Positions 48,455 to 59,654 of a stretch of 64,000 nucleotides of DNA are shown here, in pieces. The stretch is taken from the NCBI GenBank assembly GCA_001557505.1, contig LSAX01000001.1, positions 3,286,001 through 3,350,000 of the forward strand. Reading direction: 5' to 3'. This stretch comes from Reticulascus tulasneorum (taxonomy: Eukaryota; Ascomycota; Sordariomycetes; Glomerellales; Reticulascaceae). The notes beneath the pieces were generated by a model. That model saw nothing but the letters and a program-made list of their open reading frames with translations, was not told the origin of the DNA and searched no databases. Every line of letters starts with the position of its first letter. Within the stretch, counting starts at the first letter, position 1. A program made the translations under genes and the position numbers.

Positions 48455-50755
48455 TCATCGTCTACCACTCGGCCCTTTCGGCGGGTCTCTCACCAACAGC
48501 CTTACCTTGCCATCCCCAATCTCGACCCCCTGGCTAAGAATATCGATTTCCTCCTTCGTGTCTTCAACACTCGTAGCGTCGTCTCGAGAGAGAGTCTTGT
48601 CGTAGGTCCTGGCATCAATGCCCAAGATTCCTCCCATGTTGTTCCGATCTCCAGGAACGGAGAACTCTCGATACGCGTACCGCCACTCATTCAAGAAGTT
48701 CCGAATCGCCTTCCCAACCTTGTCTTTGCCATTCTTGCTGTGGTGGCCAGTCCCCGTGATGGCATATATGGGTCTGCTTTCCTTGCTGTTCTCCATCAGC
48801 ACCCGCTCGAGATACTCAACCGCCTCCTCAGGATGGAGTCCGTGTAAATCGACGTAGATCTCGGCACCATTTGCATTGGCCCTGTTACGCTCCTCATACA
48901 GCTCACGAGCTGCTTCTCGGTGGGCTTTTCGCATGAGGTCATTCTCACTTTGGCCGCGCAGGCTCAGAGCCTTGGCGGCACGCGCATCGTTTCGATTCCA
49001 AGCTTGTGCAGCACTGAGTGTGGAGGTTAGCGATTGCAACAAGGAAACGTATAACACGGTCCAGGTGTATACCTCTGTAAAAACTTGTTCCTAAGGCCGC
49101 CGTGCTTGATTGCTTCTTGGCGAGCCTTAAGATATGCTTTGTTTGCCCTCTCCCCCGTTTCTAGCCATGGTATATGCTTTGGATTGGAAATAGCTTGTGC
49201 CGCTGCACTGTTCTCCCCGTTTCTAATGCTAGTCGAGCTTCCATTACGGCCGAGCTTCTTGGCCTCCTGCCGCATGGCAGCGGGCGCCGGAGATGGCGAC
49301 ATCTTCACAATCTCTGCAAGGGAGCTAGGCATGAAATTTTCCTTGTGCCCATGACCATGACCTCCTCGCTTGCCATGGTGCTTCTTCCCCTGCTTCGCCG
49401 AGGCAGAGCCTAGCGTCGGGAAAGCATCAGTATCGTCTAGAGACGGGGCTGACACAATTTGCTCCCTTGATTGATGTCGGCTACCAGGACGAGATCTGGG
49501 GCGAGAGCCATCGGCAGGGTAAAATGGCCGCAGACCAGGCGGTGGCGTGATGCCAAAGCTCGGACTTGAAGAATATCCGCTCAAATGCTCCGGGGTACCT
49601 GGCTGAAGCGTTGGAAACGAGTTGAAGTCCCCAAGTTGGATATTTGCTTGTTTTGGCGGGGAAGTGCTGTTACTGTCACGAGCGAGCTTGTTCATAAGGT
49701 GGCTCGGGTCGTGGGAGAATATACATGTTTCCCCAGCAAGGCAGTTACCCATAACCCAATACCTGTACGATCGAAGCTTGTCAATTTTCATGGTCTTCAC
49801 GAATGATTTTGACCACCTACTTGCAAAGATGATTACTCAGATCATGGCTGAATCTGCAGTCGGCCCGGAGACATTGTCCCGTAGACATGTAGAACTTACA
49901 GATGACTCCAGATCTCTGCTGCCCCGCTGGTGTTGTGGGCCGAGCATCAGGGGTCATCGGCTTGCCTATCACGATGTTCTTGGTTTCTTCTACCTGCATC
50001 ACAGTGAAGGGATTGTCTTGCGCTTGGCTCTCCATGATGGCCACAATAGTGGCGCTCAGATCATATCCATGCATGGCGAGAGAAGCTTCAATCTCCTCAT
50101 CCGTCCTTGACTGTCCCAATATGGAGCGTAGCATGTCGTATGGCGTCATATCCGTCTGCTGTGACGACAGGGACGAGAATTCAGGTGCAGCGGCATTTAG
50201 GCCACTTGATGTCCCGGCAGAGGACGCGATGCTCACGGCATCGTCATTTACGAGCCATTCCACATTCTCGGTCTGGTAGTCACCGAAGATCTCTTGCGCG
50301 GGGGTATGATCGCTGGAAAACTCGTAGGCATTCAAGCTTGGACTGTTGGGGATGGCCGGCGTGGCAAAGGCGAGTCGGGGGGAAGGTCTTGGGGACGAGA
50401 AGGGTGAGGCGGCCGAAGATATGGTTCTACTGAACGTGGATGGCACGAACCCTGGCGGGGCAAGCGGGCTGACACCTAGGCGCGGGGAGCCAGACATAGG
50501 TGTGCCAGCGCCGCGCCATGAGGCTGGTGAAGGTCTTCGCAGAATGGTCTGGCGAATGGGTGGTGGAGAGGTCGAGCTCCCTCCTCCTTCGCGGTATCGC
50601 CATAGCACATCGAGGATAGCGTTATCGAGGCCGGGGCCCGCCAGTGTGGTCTCCTTTTTCAAGAGCTCCTCCAGCCTATCCGTCTTGTCTTCATCCTCGA
50701 GAGAGGCGTCTTGGAGGATCGGGAGGCAGATCTCGTAGTGCTCGTCGGAAACCAT
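48455..50755 (-). CDS. CUE-like/CCCH/Smr-domain protein (Cue2/N4BP2-like)
   Basis: Three minus-strand exons (49821-50755, 49073-49762, 48455-49013) encode 727 aa. The order is: short helical N-terminus; Ser/Pro linker; a CUE/UBA-like helical bundle (~220-260, YDMLRSILGQSRTDEEIEASL); two CCCH zinc fingers (~290-330, CKFYMSTGQCLRADCRFSH and CKYWVMGNCLAGETCIFSH, the second completed across intron 1); a disordered His/Gly/Lys region; and a C-terminal Smr domain with VDLHG (D597-G600) and GTGHHS. Smr domains with CUE partners include yeast Cue2 and human N4BP2, endonucleases that cut mRNA at collided ribosomes in no-go decay. The LDLH-like core (VDLHG) is kept, so nuclease activity is plausible. 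The CUE assignment is weaker than CCCH and Smr. Confidence 0.88.
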
Positions 50756-51999
50756 GATTGCGCGGTTGAGACGCGAGCGCTCCTAGGAGGGAAGAAGCTT
50801 GGAACGGACACAGCGCTAAGTATAGGTAGGCAGAAATAGGGATTCGTAACAGCGGGGTGAGGTCCCCAGTTGTATGGTTCGAGGGTGGAGTCGTGATCCC
50901 AGACGAGGCGGGAGGCAGGGCTAGATTGGTAAGGATGTCAGCCTTCGAGGGTCGCGGCTCTAAATCGGATCAAGAGCCTTAATAACTCGGGTGAGAAGAT
51001 CAGACGGCAGGTGCAATGCTGGCCGGGGGCGTGCGCGCATAGACGGAAGAAAGGAGCTGACGAAGGCAACGGACACCGGACAAACGTCTCATCACATGGC
51101 GTCTAACAGCATGATGTTTCGAGGTTTTGCAGTATAGTAGTTTCAGGCAGCGCAGCTTGCGAACTAGGAGCCCACAGCAGGGCTGTTGGTCATTCAATAA
51201 ATAACCCAGGTGGAGGCCAACAGATAGACAGCAAGCAGCATGCGTTCAGGAGGGCAGGAGGCTTCAGCTGCTGACTGGAACGGAGGTGTGGGAGGATGGA
51301 TCCAATGATGCAGCTCCCAGACTAGAGCCGAGCCGGGGTGGGTTTTGAAGGGCAGAAATTGGGGGGCATCAGCAAGACCGAAACCTACCTACATATATAC
51401 ATACATGCCTACCTTACCCTACCGTGGGGTTACTCGCTAATACTGCACGATACCTAAATAAGATAGCGAATGTATTATTACGGGCTATCAGGGGGCGCCC
51501 AGCCAAGCCGAGAGCCTCAGTGTAGCATGCGCGCAGCTTTTCCATACCTGAGGTGGTTGATTGGCTTAGGCGAGGTCAAAGAAGCAGCATTCCCTACGCC
51601 TCTTTGGGCTGCCCAGCCGCTCACCGAATGTGAATGGTTTGACTAATATAAGCTGGTGAGAGGCGAACTTAATCATCCCCATCGGCGCCGCCTTACGTGT
51701 GATGCCATGTGTCCGCATTTAGTGGGCTCTCAACGCCACAGATGAGCACAATCATGAATCTGAAAGACATGCAGGCTGACGCATTTGGAAAAAGCTCGCA
51801 GCTCCACAGACTTCCCGCCTTTGTGAGCACTGAACACTGCCTTTTGTTCGGGTGCGCATACATTGTTATGCGACATCACGAATGAAAGATACTAGGCTGA
51901 GAGAACACAGATAGTGTTGGGAAGAGCAGGGCGGGGCAGGTGACATTTTATGGTGGCATGCGAACTTGTGAAGTCTCTACGTTCCCAAGACTCGAGCCC
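50756..51999. other. Intergenic: Smr gene promoter and JmjC gene 3' flank
   Basis: 1.2 kb without a recognised gene. Around 51380-51480 there is a cluster of TACCTA/TACATA words and a short AT-rich run, similar in character to the 7-8 kb region. Confidence 0.4.
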
Positions 52000-53838
52000 T
52001 CAAGGCACTTCATCATCGTCGTCACCGCCAAATCCGAAGCTGAAACCGCCTGCTGTGGACTCTTCGTCTCCTCCACCGACGGCCTCTTCCCATTTCCTCT
52101 TCTTCAACCCATCCTTCCTTTCCAGGACTCGGAGAACTTCCTCGAGCAACTCGGGATACTTCTCTTGAAGTCGTTCGATGAACAGGCCAAATGGATCAGT
52201 AACATCGCGTCTGAAACCGGTGACTTGGTCCGGCTTGTCCTTCAAAAAGGATAAAACTTCCGATATGTGATATAGGCTTGGAGATTTAGGGACGAAGTTT
52301 TGTGTTAGGGCGATTCCGCTCTCCAGATTGACAACTAGATGCCACCACCCGCTGGGTACATGCAGGATTTCTCCGGCGCCGCAGATGCCCTCGACACAAT
52401 CCGGAAGCTTTCGGGCATGCGCATGGAACTCTAGTAACCACTCGGCTATGCTCAGCGGGCTGGTGACTTCGCTACTGTCTTTAGAGACGTAGACTCCTGG
52501 TACTGAGATGGTCGGCGGAAACATGATCCAATACTTGGCACCCTGAATCACGGCATTCCAAGCACTCGTCCCGTTGGGATCCTTGTGAAAAGTAGAACCA
52601 CTTCGTTCTGGCCCGATAATAAGCCAGCGATGCGCTGGTCTCTCCCGGCCGAGAAGCTCAAACAGATCTGGGCCGAAGCAGTCCGGTTTCCAATACGCCG
52701 CGCTCTCGTCGTGGCCGATCTTGATTCCCATCTTCTCTGCAAACTTTTTGTCAAACAGATATAAGGGACTCTCGTCCTTATTGTTTTGCATGTAGTCGTT
52801 GTAGGTTGCAAAAGGCCAGTCGACGGCCTCAGCCCGAAAATCAACGTCTCTGTACTGTTCTAGTAGACTGCCGGTAGTCCAGTCCCGATATACGGGCCAC
52901 GCTTGTATGCATTTTGTCAGGATGAAAGGCTGCTCCGTCCATTTCTCAGCGAATTCCTCGTAATGGAGCGTCTCAAACCGCTTAATCTCATTTTTCCTTG
53001 GAATTTTGGAGGTGAACTGCGACAAATTCACCTGGCTGCAAACAAAAGGTCTATGCAGGACATCAGAGAAGACGTTGTTGCAACTGATCCGGGAAATCTG
53101 TTGCGGTGACAGTTCAAGCTGGGTTGATCTCCATGATCCCCGCCAGCGCCCTTCAAATCTGCCGGTAGCATGAGATCTGTGACGCTGTTAGCATCTACTC
53201 ATTTTCCCACTTGGCGTATGATATGATCTGCTGCTCTTCCAACCTAACCCTGAATTTGATATATTGCAAGTGATGTGCCTAAGATATTAGTTGAAGGAGT
53301 CACACACATGACTCTGAGAGCATAGGGGCATGGATTCTGCCTCGGGACATTCACTGGCTTTTTTTTATGACATATGAACAATTTGCAATGGCTGGTAGCT
53401 TTGAGAGATGTTGCTTGTGGTGTCTAGGAATGAGCAAATCACTTACTCTAGGAACAGGGCCTTCCATAAGTCATCAGAGTGACAGCACGCATACAGAAAA
53501 CTGCAGCTATATCCCAAATATCTCAGTGACTCCTGGTCAAGATATTCTAGTAAAAGCATAAGTGTCTCGTCAGGCAGTCCCAAGAAAGCTCCCACATAGG
53601 TTCGAGCGTTAGGAACATCAGAGAGGTACTGGTTGCCCAGGGGCTTGATGCCTAGGGGATGCGGTGGAATTGACTCAGACAATACGGTTAATAAATCCTC
53701 TTCAACAGTCGTTGAGTCATAGCCATTCCCATGGTCATGGCCATTGTGTTTTCCATTGGCTAGAATACCGTTGGCAGGGCTGTGCGTGCCATTCTGGCGC
53801 AGGGATGAAGACATGTCTCTCGGAGGCGTGCGAATCAT
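52000..53838 (-). CDS. F-box and JmjC-domain protein (JMJD6-like)
   Basis: Two minus-strand exons (53447-53838, 52000-53176) with a 270-nt intron give 522 aa. A Gly/His/Asn-rich N-terminus is followed by an F-box-like helix set (~85-130, LPDETLMLLLEYLDQESLRYLGYSCSF) and a JmjC cupin. Iron ligands are present: H328-x-D330 in STFHKDPNG and a distal His (~410) in LHVPSGWWHLV. The surrounding sequence (LIIGPERSGSTFHKDPNGTSAWN, GAKYWIMFPP) matches the JMJD6/phosphatidylserine-receptor group of 2-oxoglutarate oxygenases, which hydroxylate lysines or act on histone arginines. The C-terminus is an acidic Gly/Asp tail. The exon join (SHATGRFEGRWRGSW after FLE) is in frame and has a GCTAAC branch site. 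Confidence 0.88.
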
Positions 53839-54534
53839 CCAGGCACGTGAGAAACCAGGTTGGAGTAAAGTGCAATGTGAAGGACTGACACAACTGAATG
53901 GCCCTTCAAAAGCGAAGGAGCCGCAGTATCGTATTGGTGCGCCAGTGACAGCAGCGTGGCCCCTTCACAAGCTTCGATGGAGTTCCAAAGTGACTCCCAT
54001 CAACTAGCGCGAGGCAATCAAGAAAAAATGTGACTTTTTTTGCCATCCAGTTCGGGGTTTAGAAGGCGAGAAAGAAGGTGGGAAAAAACCCTGGGGCAGG
54101 TGTGCCCCTGTAATCGGGGCCTCACCAGAACCTGATGGCACACTCACGGTGGGCGTGCCCTAATCAGGCCTTAATTTTCGGCGGCCTCGCTTATTAAATA
54201 ATTCGAGGGGTTCGCCGCCAAATTTTCTCTTAGGTCCCAGGTTCCTGATCAGAAAATCTTCCACCTCACCCATCGAACAACCAACGAGAACATCACTCAC
54301 GAACAAACGCACTTTTTCCTAGATTCTGATCTTGCTCTTGTTAATCGAGAGCACCAGTTCTAGTTGAACTTTTAATACATTCATCTTCCATTCGGCAATC
54401 TTCGTAGACCTCTCCTCGTTGAGATCAGCTGCGAATTTTTTTCTTCGACAGCCCCACCTACGCTTTCGAACGATATTTTCTAGATCACAAGCTGCGCTTG
54501 CGATCTAGAATTCTTCACAAACCGAACCGCAATC
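53839..54534. promoter_or_regulatory. Divergent promoter, JmjC gene / eIF4A
   Basis: About 700 bases between divergent starts. It includes a perfect 6-bp inverted repeat GGGGCA/TGCCCC with a 4-base spacer at 54093-54108. A long pyrimidine- and T-rich leader precedes the eIF4A start. The inverted repeat is a candidate site only. Confidence 0.4.
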
Positions 54535-56007
54535 ATGGCTACCGATAAAGGACTCGAGGATGTCCCTGAGGGTGAGTCGAAATCTCGGTCGCGGTGACGG
54601 CCGCTGGTCGCTCTTGCGCTTCGCAGCAAACACCATGATAGAGCGCGATAGGGCTAACAATCCTGTTCATTTAGCACAAATCGAGTCGAACTATGACGAG
54701 ACCGTCGACTCCTTCGATGACATGAGCCTCAAGGCTGAGCTCCTCCGAGGTATATTCCCACGACCCCAAAACTTTGCGTAAGCGCAGATCCTAACTGTTC
54801 TGCCCCCAGGTGTCTATGCCTACGGTTTCGAGCGCCCGTCTGCTATCCAGATGCGCGCCATCATGCCGGTTATCAAGGGTACGTATTCTATATGGAATCT
54901 CAAATCTCAACTTTTTTACTCACTTTCCAATCAGGTCACGACGTCATTGCTCAGGCCCAGTCTGGTACTGGCAAGACCGCTACTTTCTCCATTTCCGTTC
55001 TCCAGAAGATCGACCCCGCTGTGAAGTCCTGCCAGGCTCTGATTCTCGCCCCAACTCGTGAGTTGGCTCAACAGATTCAGAAGGTCGTGGTTGCCATCGG
55101 CGATTTCATGAACATTGAGTGCCACGCATGTATTGGCGGCACCAGCGTTCGCGATGACATGAAGGCTCTTCAGGAAGGCCCTCAGGTCGTTGTCGGAACA
55201 CCTGGCCGTGTTCAGGACATGATTCAGCGACGATTCTTGAAGACGGATGGCATGAAGATGTTCGTTCTCGATGAGGCTGACGAGATGCTTTCTGTATGTG
55301 ACAAATTTCACACCATGCAACTCTACAACGAACTAACAATTTCTCCCTTCTAGCGTGGTTTCACCGAGCAAATCTACGACATTTTCCAGCTGCTTCCGCA
55401 GTCTACCCAGGTCGTACTTCTCTCCGCCACCATGCCCCAGGATGTCTTGGAAGTCACCACCAAGTTCATGCGCGACCCCGTCCGCATTCTCGTCAAGAAG
55501 GACGAGTTGACTCTTGAGGGTATCAAGCAATTCTATATTGCTGTTGAGAAGGAAGAATGGAAGTTGGACACCCTGTCCGATCTCTACGAGACCGTCACCA
55601 TCACCCAGGCTGTCATCTTCTGCAACACCCGCCGAAAGGTCGACTGGCTCACCGACAAGCTCACTGCCCGTGACTTCACTGTCTCGGCCATGCACGGTGA
55701 CATGGACCAGGCTCAGCGAGATCTGATTATGAAGGAGTTCCGATCCGGATCTTCCCGTGTTCTGATCGCCACCGATCTCTTGGCCCGTGGTATCGACGTT
55801 CAGCAGGTGTCCCTGGTCATCAACTACGATCTTCCTGCCAACCGCGAGAACTATATCCATCGCATTGGTCGTGGTGGTCGATTCGGCCGAAAGGGTGTTG
55901 CCATCAACTTCGTCACTGCCGAAGATGTTCGCATGATGAGAGAAATCGAGCAGTTCTACAGCACTCAGATCGAGGAGATGCCCATGAACGTCGCTGATCT
56001 CATTTAA
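54535..56007 (+). CDS. TIF1: Translation initiation factor eIF4A
   Basis: Five exons (54535-54571, 54675-54749, 54810-54878, 54935-55293, 55354-56007) give 397 aa, the standard eIF4A length. This DEAD-box RNA helicase of the eIF4F complex unwinds 5' leaders for ribosome scanning. All motifs are present: Q motif region ([13 protein letters not shown]), Walker [62 protein letters not shown] and [13 protein letters not shown]. Four introns crowd the first 820 bp and the last 654 bp is uninterrupted, a common pattern in highly expressed fungal genes. Codon use is strongly C-ending, consistent with high expression. Confidence 0.97.
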
Positions 56008-56877
56008 GGGTTCATTCGAGGAAAGACGCGTGATATTGGTTGCAGACGCATCGGATCACTTTGAGATCGAGATCTTGCATTTGTTGGAGTGTTAATTCGA
56101 GGATTCATCCGGAATTTGTTTGTTGATAGATCGCGCAGAAACCTCCTATAGAGTCACCTGGCGTGGCCGGCTTCCAACCAAGCTGGGCATGTTTTTGACT
56201 TCAGGGGTGGTAGACGAAAGCTGGCTTTGCATGCGGAGGGTTCACGAGTCTTCTAGCACCTAATACCTTTCTTTGAAGGTGTTGGGCGACTGGTCACCTA
56301 AAAGAATAATCGGCATGGTTCTCGTTTTTTTGACTTTTTACTTTCCTAGTCTCTCTGTACCTAGGGGATCGTCATTTTCAATGAATCTGTTCCTTAAAAG
56401 TCCCACCCTCATGCTAGTAGCCTTGTGATTTTTCATGACCATAAATACTCGTAATAATAACATCCGGGCAGCTTTAACTAATGAAGAAGTATGCAACTAA
56501 TAAGTAGTCTGTCAGAGCACAGCAAGACAATCATCAGTTGCAGCACCTTAAGCACCTGCTCGGATATGACCGCAAGACAGTCTTGATATAGCATCTTGAA
56601 GCAACGGCCTGTCCTGTACAGCTTCCATGATCACAGCCATACAAGGGGTCACTTAAACGAATACATATACAACGAGACTCCATCATCAAGTTCAAAAGGT
56701 TGGGGAGGACAACGGACAGTGGGGATACGGATTTGGATAGGATTTCCTTTCGACTCCCACCTGTGCCAATCTTTAGCCAAATTTCACTCCACCGAACCGC
56801 GAGTGACAGAGACAAAAAGACATTGCCGAGAACTTCCAGGTTGTCTATATTACGGCTAGATGACGAAAGAAAATGCC
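56008..56877. other. Intergenic: eIF4A 3' flank and U6 downstream region
   Basis: No coding block is recognised. A GGTTCGGTGG sequence on the minus strand (56789-56798), about 80 bases beyond the U6 terminator, weakly resembles a Pol III B box; yeast U6 has its B box downstream, but this match is partial. Confidence 0.35.
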
Positions 56878-56883
56878 AAAAAA

Positions 56884-56980
56884 TACGGAGCATCTCTTTT
56901 TCTCAGCGTGTCATCCTTAGTGCAGGGGCCATGCTAATCTTCTCTGTATTGTTGATGATTTGACCAGGTGCCCGCAGGCG
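56884..56980 (-). ncRNA. U6: U6 spliceosomal snRNA
   Basis: The minus strand contains the U6 core: GGTCAAAT, then ATACAGAGAAGATTAGCATG, then GGCCCCTGCA and AAGGATGACACGCT. This includes the ACAGAGA box that binds the 5' splice site and the catalytic AGC triad. A short 5' hairpin (GCC-TGCG-GGC, plus-strand 56970-56979) precedes it, and a run of six T (plus-strand A at 56878-56883) follows as a Pol III terminator. A TATAAGG box lies about 25-28 bases upstream. The transcript is predicted at about 97 nt with no internal intron, although U6 genes of some fungi carry one. The exact 5' end is uncertain by a few bases. It lies downstream of eIF4A on the opposite strand. Confidence 0.95.
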
Positions 56981-57002
56981 AAATACGGTTGTTTTAATGT
57001 TC

Positions 57003-57009
57003 CTTATAT
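57003..57009 (-). promoter_or_regulatory. TATA box of the U6 gene
   Basis: TATAAGG on the minus strand, 23-29 bases upstream of the predicted U6 start, the spacing expected for a Pol III type 3-like promoter. Confidence 0.7.
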
Positions 57010-58448
57010 GGGCTTCAAGCATTACGGGCAACGGTGCTGCTGCCTAGGAACATCTCATCACAAGTTGGGCACGTTGTTGGGTCGGCTTTGGTTGGCATGG
57101 TGCGGACCTCGCTGGTGCCTGGACTTGAAACTCACTTGGATGGCGTATCGGCGATAAGTGTCGTATGGTTGATTTTAGTCTATAGAAACTTGCTGGTTAG
57201 CAAGCAGATGACTTGCCCTGAACGTCTCAGTATATTTCTTCGGATCGCGCGCTGGTTTCCAGAGCTTGGTCTTTCATTGACTGGTATTCGGCTGAACCTT
57301 AGTGCAAATGTTGTGTAGATGGGCTAGTTTCACGAATTAGGGGCTTGCGGTTTGGCTGGAGGATCGTAGTGGGGGAAATGCTGGCCCAACCCCCCAACTC
57401 ACGACCCCCACTTCAGCCTTGTTGTTGGTAAAGTCCTATAGAGCTTGAACTTAGCCATGCAATTACGCTACTCTCTTGTATTCACAAATCATTGATGATA
57501 GTAGAACCTCGGAAATTCAGTATTATCAACCCAGTAATCAAGGATCCCCCTTCTAGGTCGTGATATCTAATAACGTTTCAATTTCTCACACCAACTGCCA
57601 ACTCGGCCCGCTTCATCGACTTGTAGAAAGGACCTATTTAAACAGCAAGTTCGTGGAGCCTCAGACTGCGTGGCAACGGGCTTCTCTTCATCATCTTTGT
57701 GCTCCCCATGCATCTTGCTAGCCTACCTGAACAGGAAACTGTCACTGACTAACGGGATTTGATATTGCCGTACAGGTGAGCGAGGTCCCAGAGGTATTGG
57801 GATAAGGACATAAGATGACCATCCAGACCAACGCATTGGCGATCTGACTCTGACTTTACGAACAATGCCCCTCATCTGCTAGTCTTGACACCTCAAGTCC
57901 TAGGCAGCAAATTTCTGTCTGGCGACTTTTGCCTACAGGAGCAGTCGTCCATAGTGTTTACTTGATCGATCCTGTCTGACTGTCTAGGATTGGTGCTCTT
58001 AGCTTCCCCCAACCAAGTATCGGGCCGAAGACAATCAGGCAAGGCAATACCGCGTTTCCGCCATATGTGTATGGACCGGCTATGCTCATACGATGCCAGT
58101 CCAATCTTGTATAGCATCACGTACTTAAGAACATCGGAGCTGAAGAGCCTGTATCATTCACCAGGTGCAACAAGAAAACGTTGCTGATCACTCTCCACAA
58201 GCCGATCTCTCCTCTCGACAACCTCATCCTCATGCTCGACTGACCGAGTAAGTAGTAACCGATATTTCCCAAGAAGTTTGTAAGGTCTAAGAGTTTCATT
58301 GCAATAATCAGATACACGAGTAGATGGAATCCAATAATTCCTGCATTACTCGCTCGTTGTATGTGCTCCCCCTCTCTAGATTTCTGCATGGCTTCCACAG
58401 GAGACCATATAAACTAGCGCGACCACCACTTAAGGCGGAACTTAGACC
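57010..58448. other. Gene-free interval between U6 and cytidine deaminase
   Basis: 1.4 kb with U6 upstream DNA at the left and the 3' flank of cytidine deaminase at the right. I see no further RNA or protein gene. Confidence 0.4.
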
Positions 58449-59139
58449 TCAAGACCGGGCTTTGGCTTGTATAGCCTCCAAGACGTCTGGAGACGGAAGA
58501 ACGTCCGGTCCAAATGAGAGCGGAAGGAGCTGTGATTGGATTAACCTCAATAAACGCCACAAGCAGGCATGCAGATCTTGGCGGCAGCCGTACCTCTTGG
58601 ATCCTCAACACTACGTAACTGCCATCCATGGTGAACATGATAACAGGTGTCTCGAGTTCACAGAATTCGCGAATGCTAGCCATGCGTATTCTATGTCAAC
58701 TTGTGCTCGCCAGGTAGTGAGCCCATCCTCTCGGGATAGTTTCTCTGGATCCCTGGGATGCGAAGGATGGAGGGTCGCACACTCACAATTGCCGACACAT
58801 TCCGCAGGGACTACATGGAGTGTCGATATCCGTGGCCACAGCTACTGCCTTAAACCCGCGGATACCTTCGGTGATAGCTTTGCCAAATGCAACTCTTTCG
58901 GCGCAGGTGCCAACAGGATAAGAGGCATTCTCGACGTTGGCGCCGTTGATGTACGTTCCGTCGTTTGCTAACAGAGTTGCGCCGACCCGGAATTTGCTAT
59001 AAGGGCAATATGCCGTTGCCTTTGCTGCTGCTGCCCGCTTCCAAAGCTCGGACAGCTGTTCAGTGCTGAGACCGTAGCTTTGAGCGGTCTCCGCGACATG
59101 AGTCTCGTTGGAAATGGAGAGAGTCTTATAAGACGTCAT
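58449..59139 (-). CDS. CDD1: Cytidine deaminase
   Basis: Three minus-strand exons (58787-59139, 58594-58675, 58449-58529) give 171 aa. The enzyme converts cytidine and deoxycytidine to uridine forms in pyrimidine salvage. The zinc site is intact: Cys-Ala-Glu in YPVGTCAERVAF and PCSPCGMC, followed across intron 1 by QFIREFCELETPVIM. Intron 2 (58530-58593) is needed to recover the family C-terminus LLPLSFGPDVL; reading through it gives an unrelated tail. The ATG at 59139 opens MTSYKTLSISNETHV; an in-frame ATG 165 bases upstream is possible but its extension is not family-like. FCY1 at 24 kb does the same chemistry on the free base. Confidence 0.92.
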
Positions 59140-59654
59140 AATGATTGTAAAAGGTAAGAAGGTGGAAGGTTTGATGTCTGGGGCCGTGGCTTTTGAATAG
59201 TACCAGCTGATGGGACTTCTCCATAGGTAGAGCGTCCCGAGCGGCGCTCTACCTCTGGAACGGGGATCTTTACAGGGGCTATTGCCCGGACAGCGCCGGC
59301 TCATGGAGAGGTGGGGCAGATAGCAGAGCTAATGTCATCGGATTCCCCCGACACTTTAAACTTCTTACTGTGTGCTTGATGCAGTGGTCGGCGAAGGACA
59401 CATCATGAAATGGTGATACAACTATTCACAAATTTGCTCCAAAGTATGCTTTATGAAGTGTTGCATAGTTGCAGTCGGCCTAGAACATTGTGCTTCAGAA
59501 CCGCTATGAACTAATTACTCCTTCGCCTGTTTTAAAGGCTTCCATATGCTCACTACTCCTTCCCATCGACCCTTCAGATAGGGATAGTCAACGGGTTCAT
59601 GGCCCTTCAGAGCAGTCAGACTCTAATGATATGAGCATTGATTTGGGGATGAAC
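59140..59654. other. Intergenic: cytidine deaminase promoter
   Basis: 515 bases between two minus-strand genes, with no recognised gene. Confidence 0.4.

Noticed and set aside
58414..58593. Read-through C-terminus of cytidine deaminase without intron 2
   Set aside because: It yields an unrelated Ser/Arg-rich tail, whereas splicing recovers LPLSFGP expected for the family.
24116..59139. Pyrimidine-salvage gene cluster (FCY1 plus cytidine deaminase)
   Set aside because: The two genes are 34 kb apart with many unrelated genes between; no clustering is supported.
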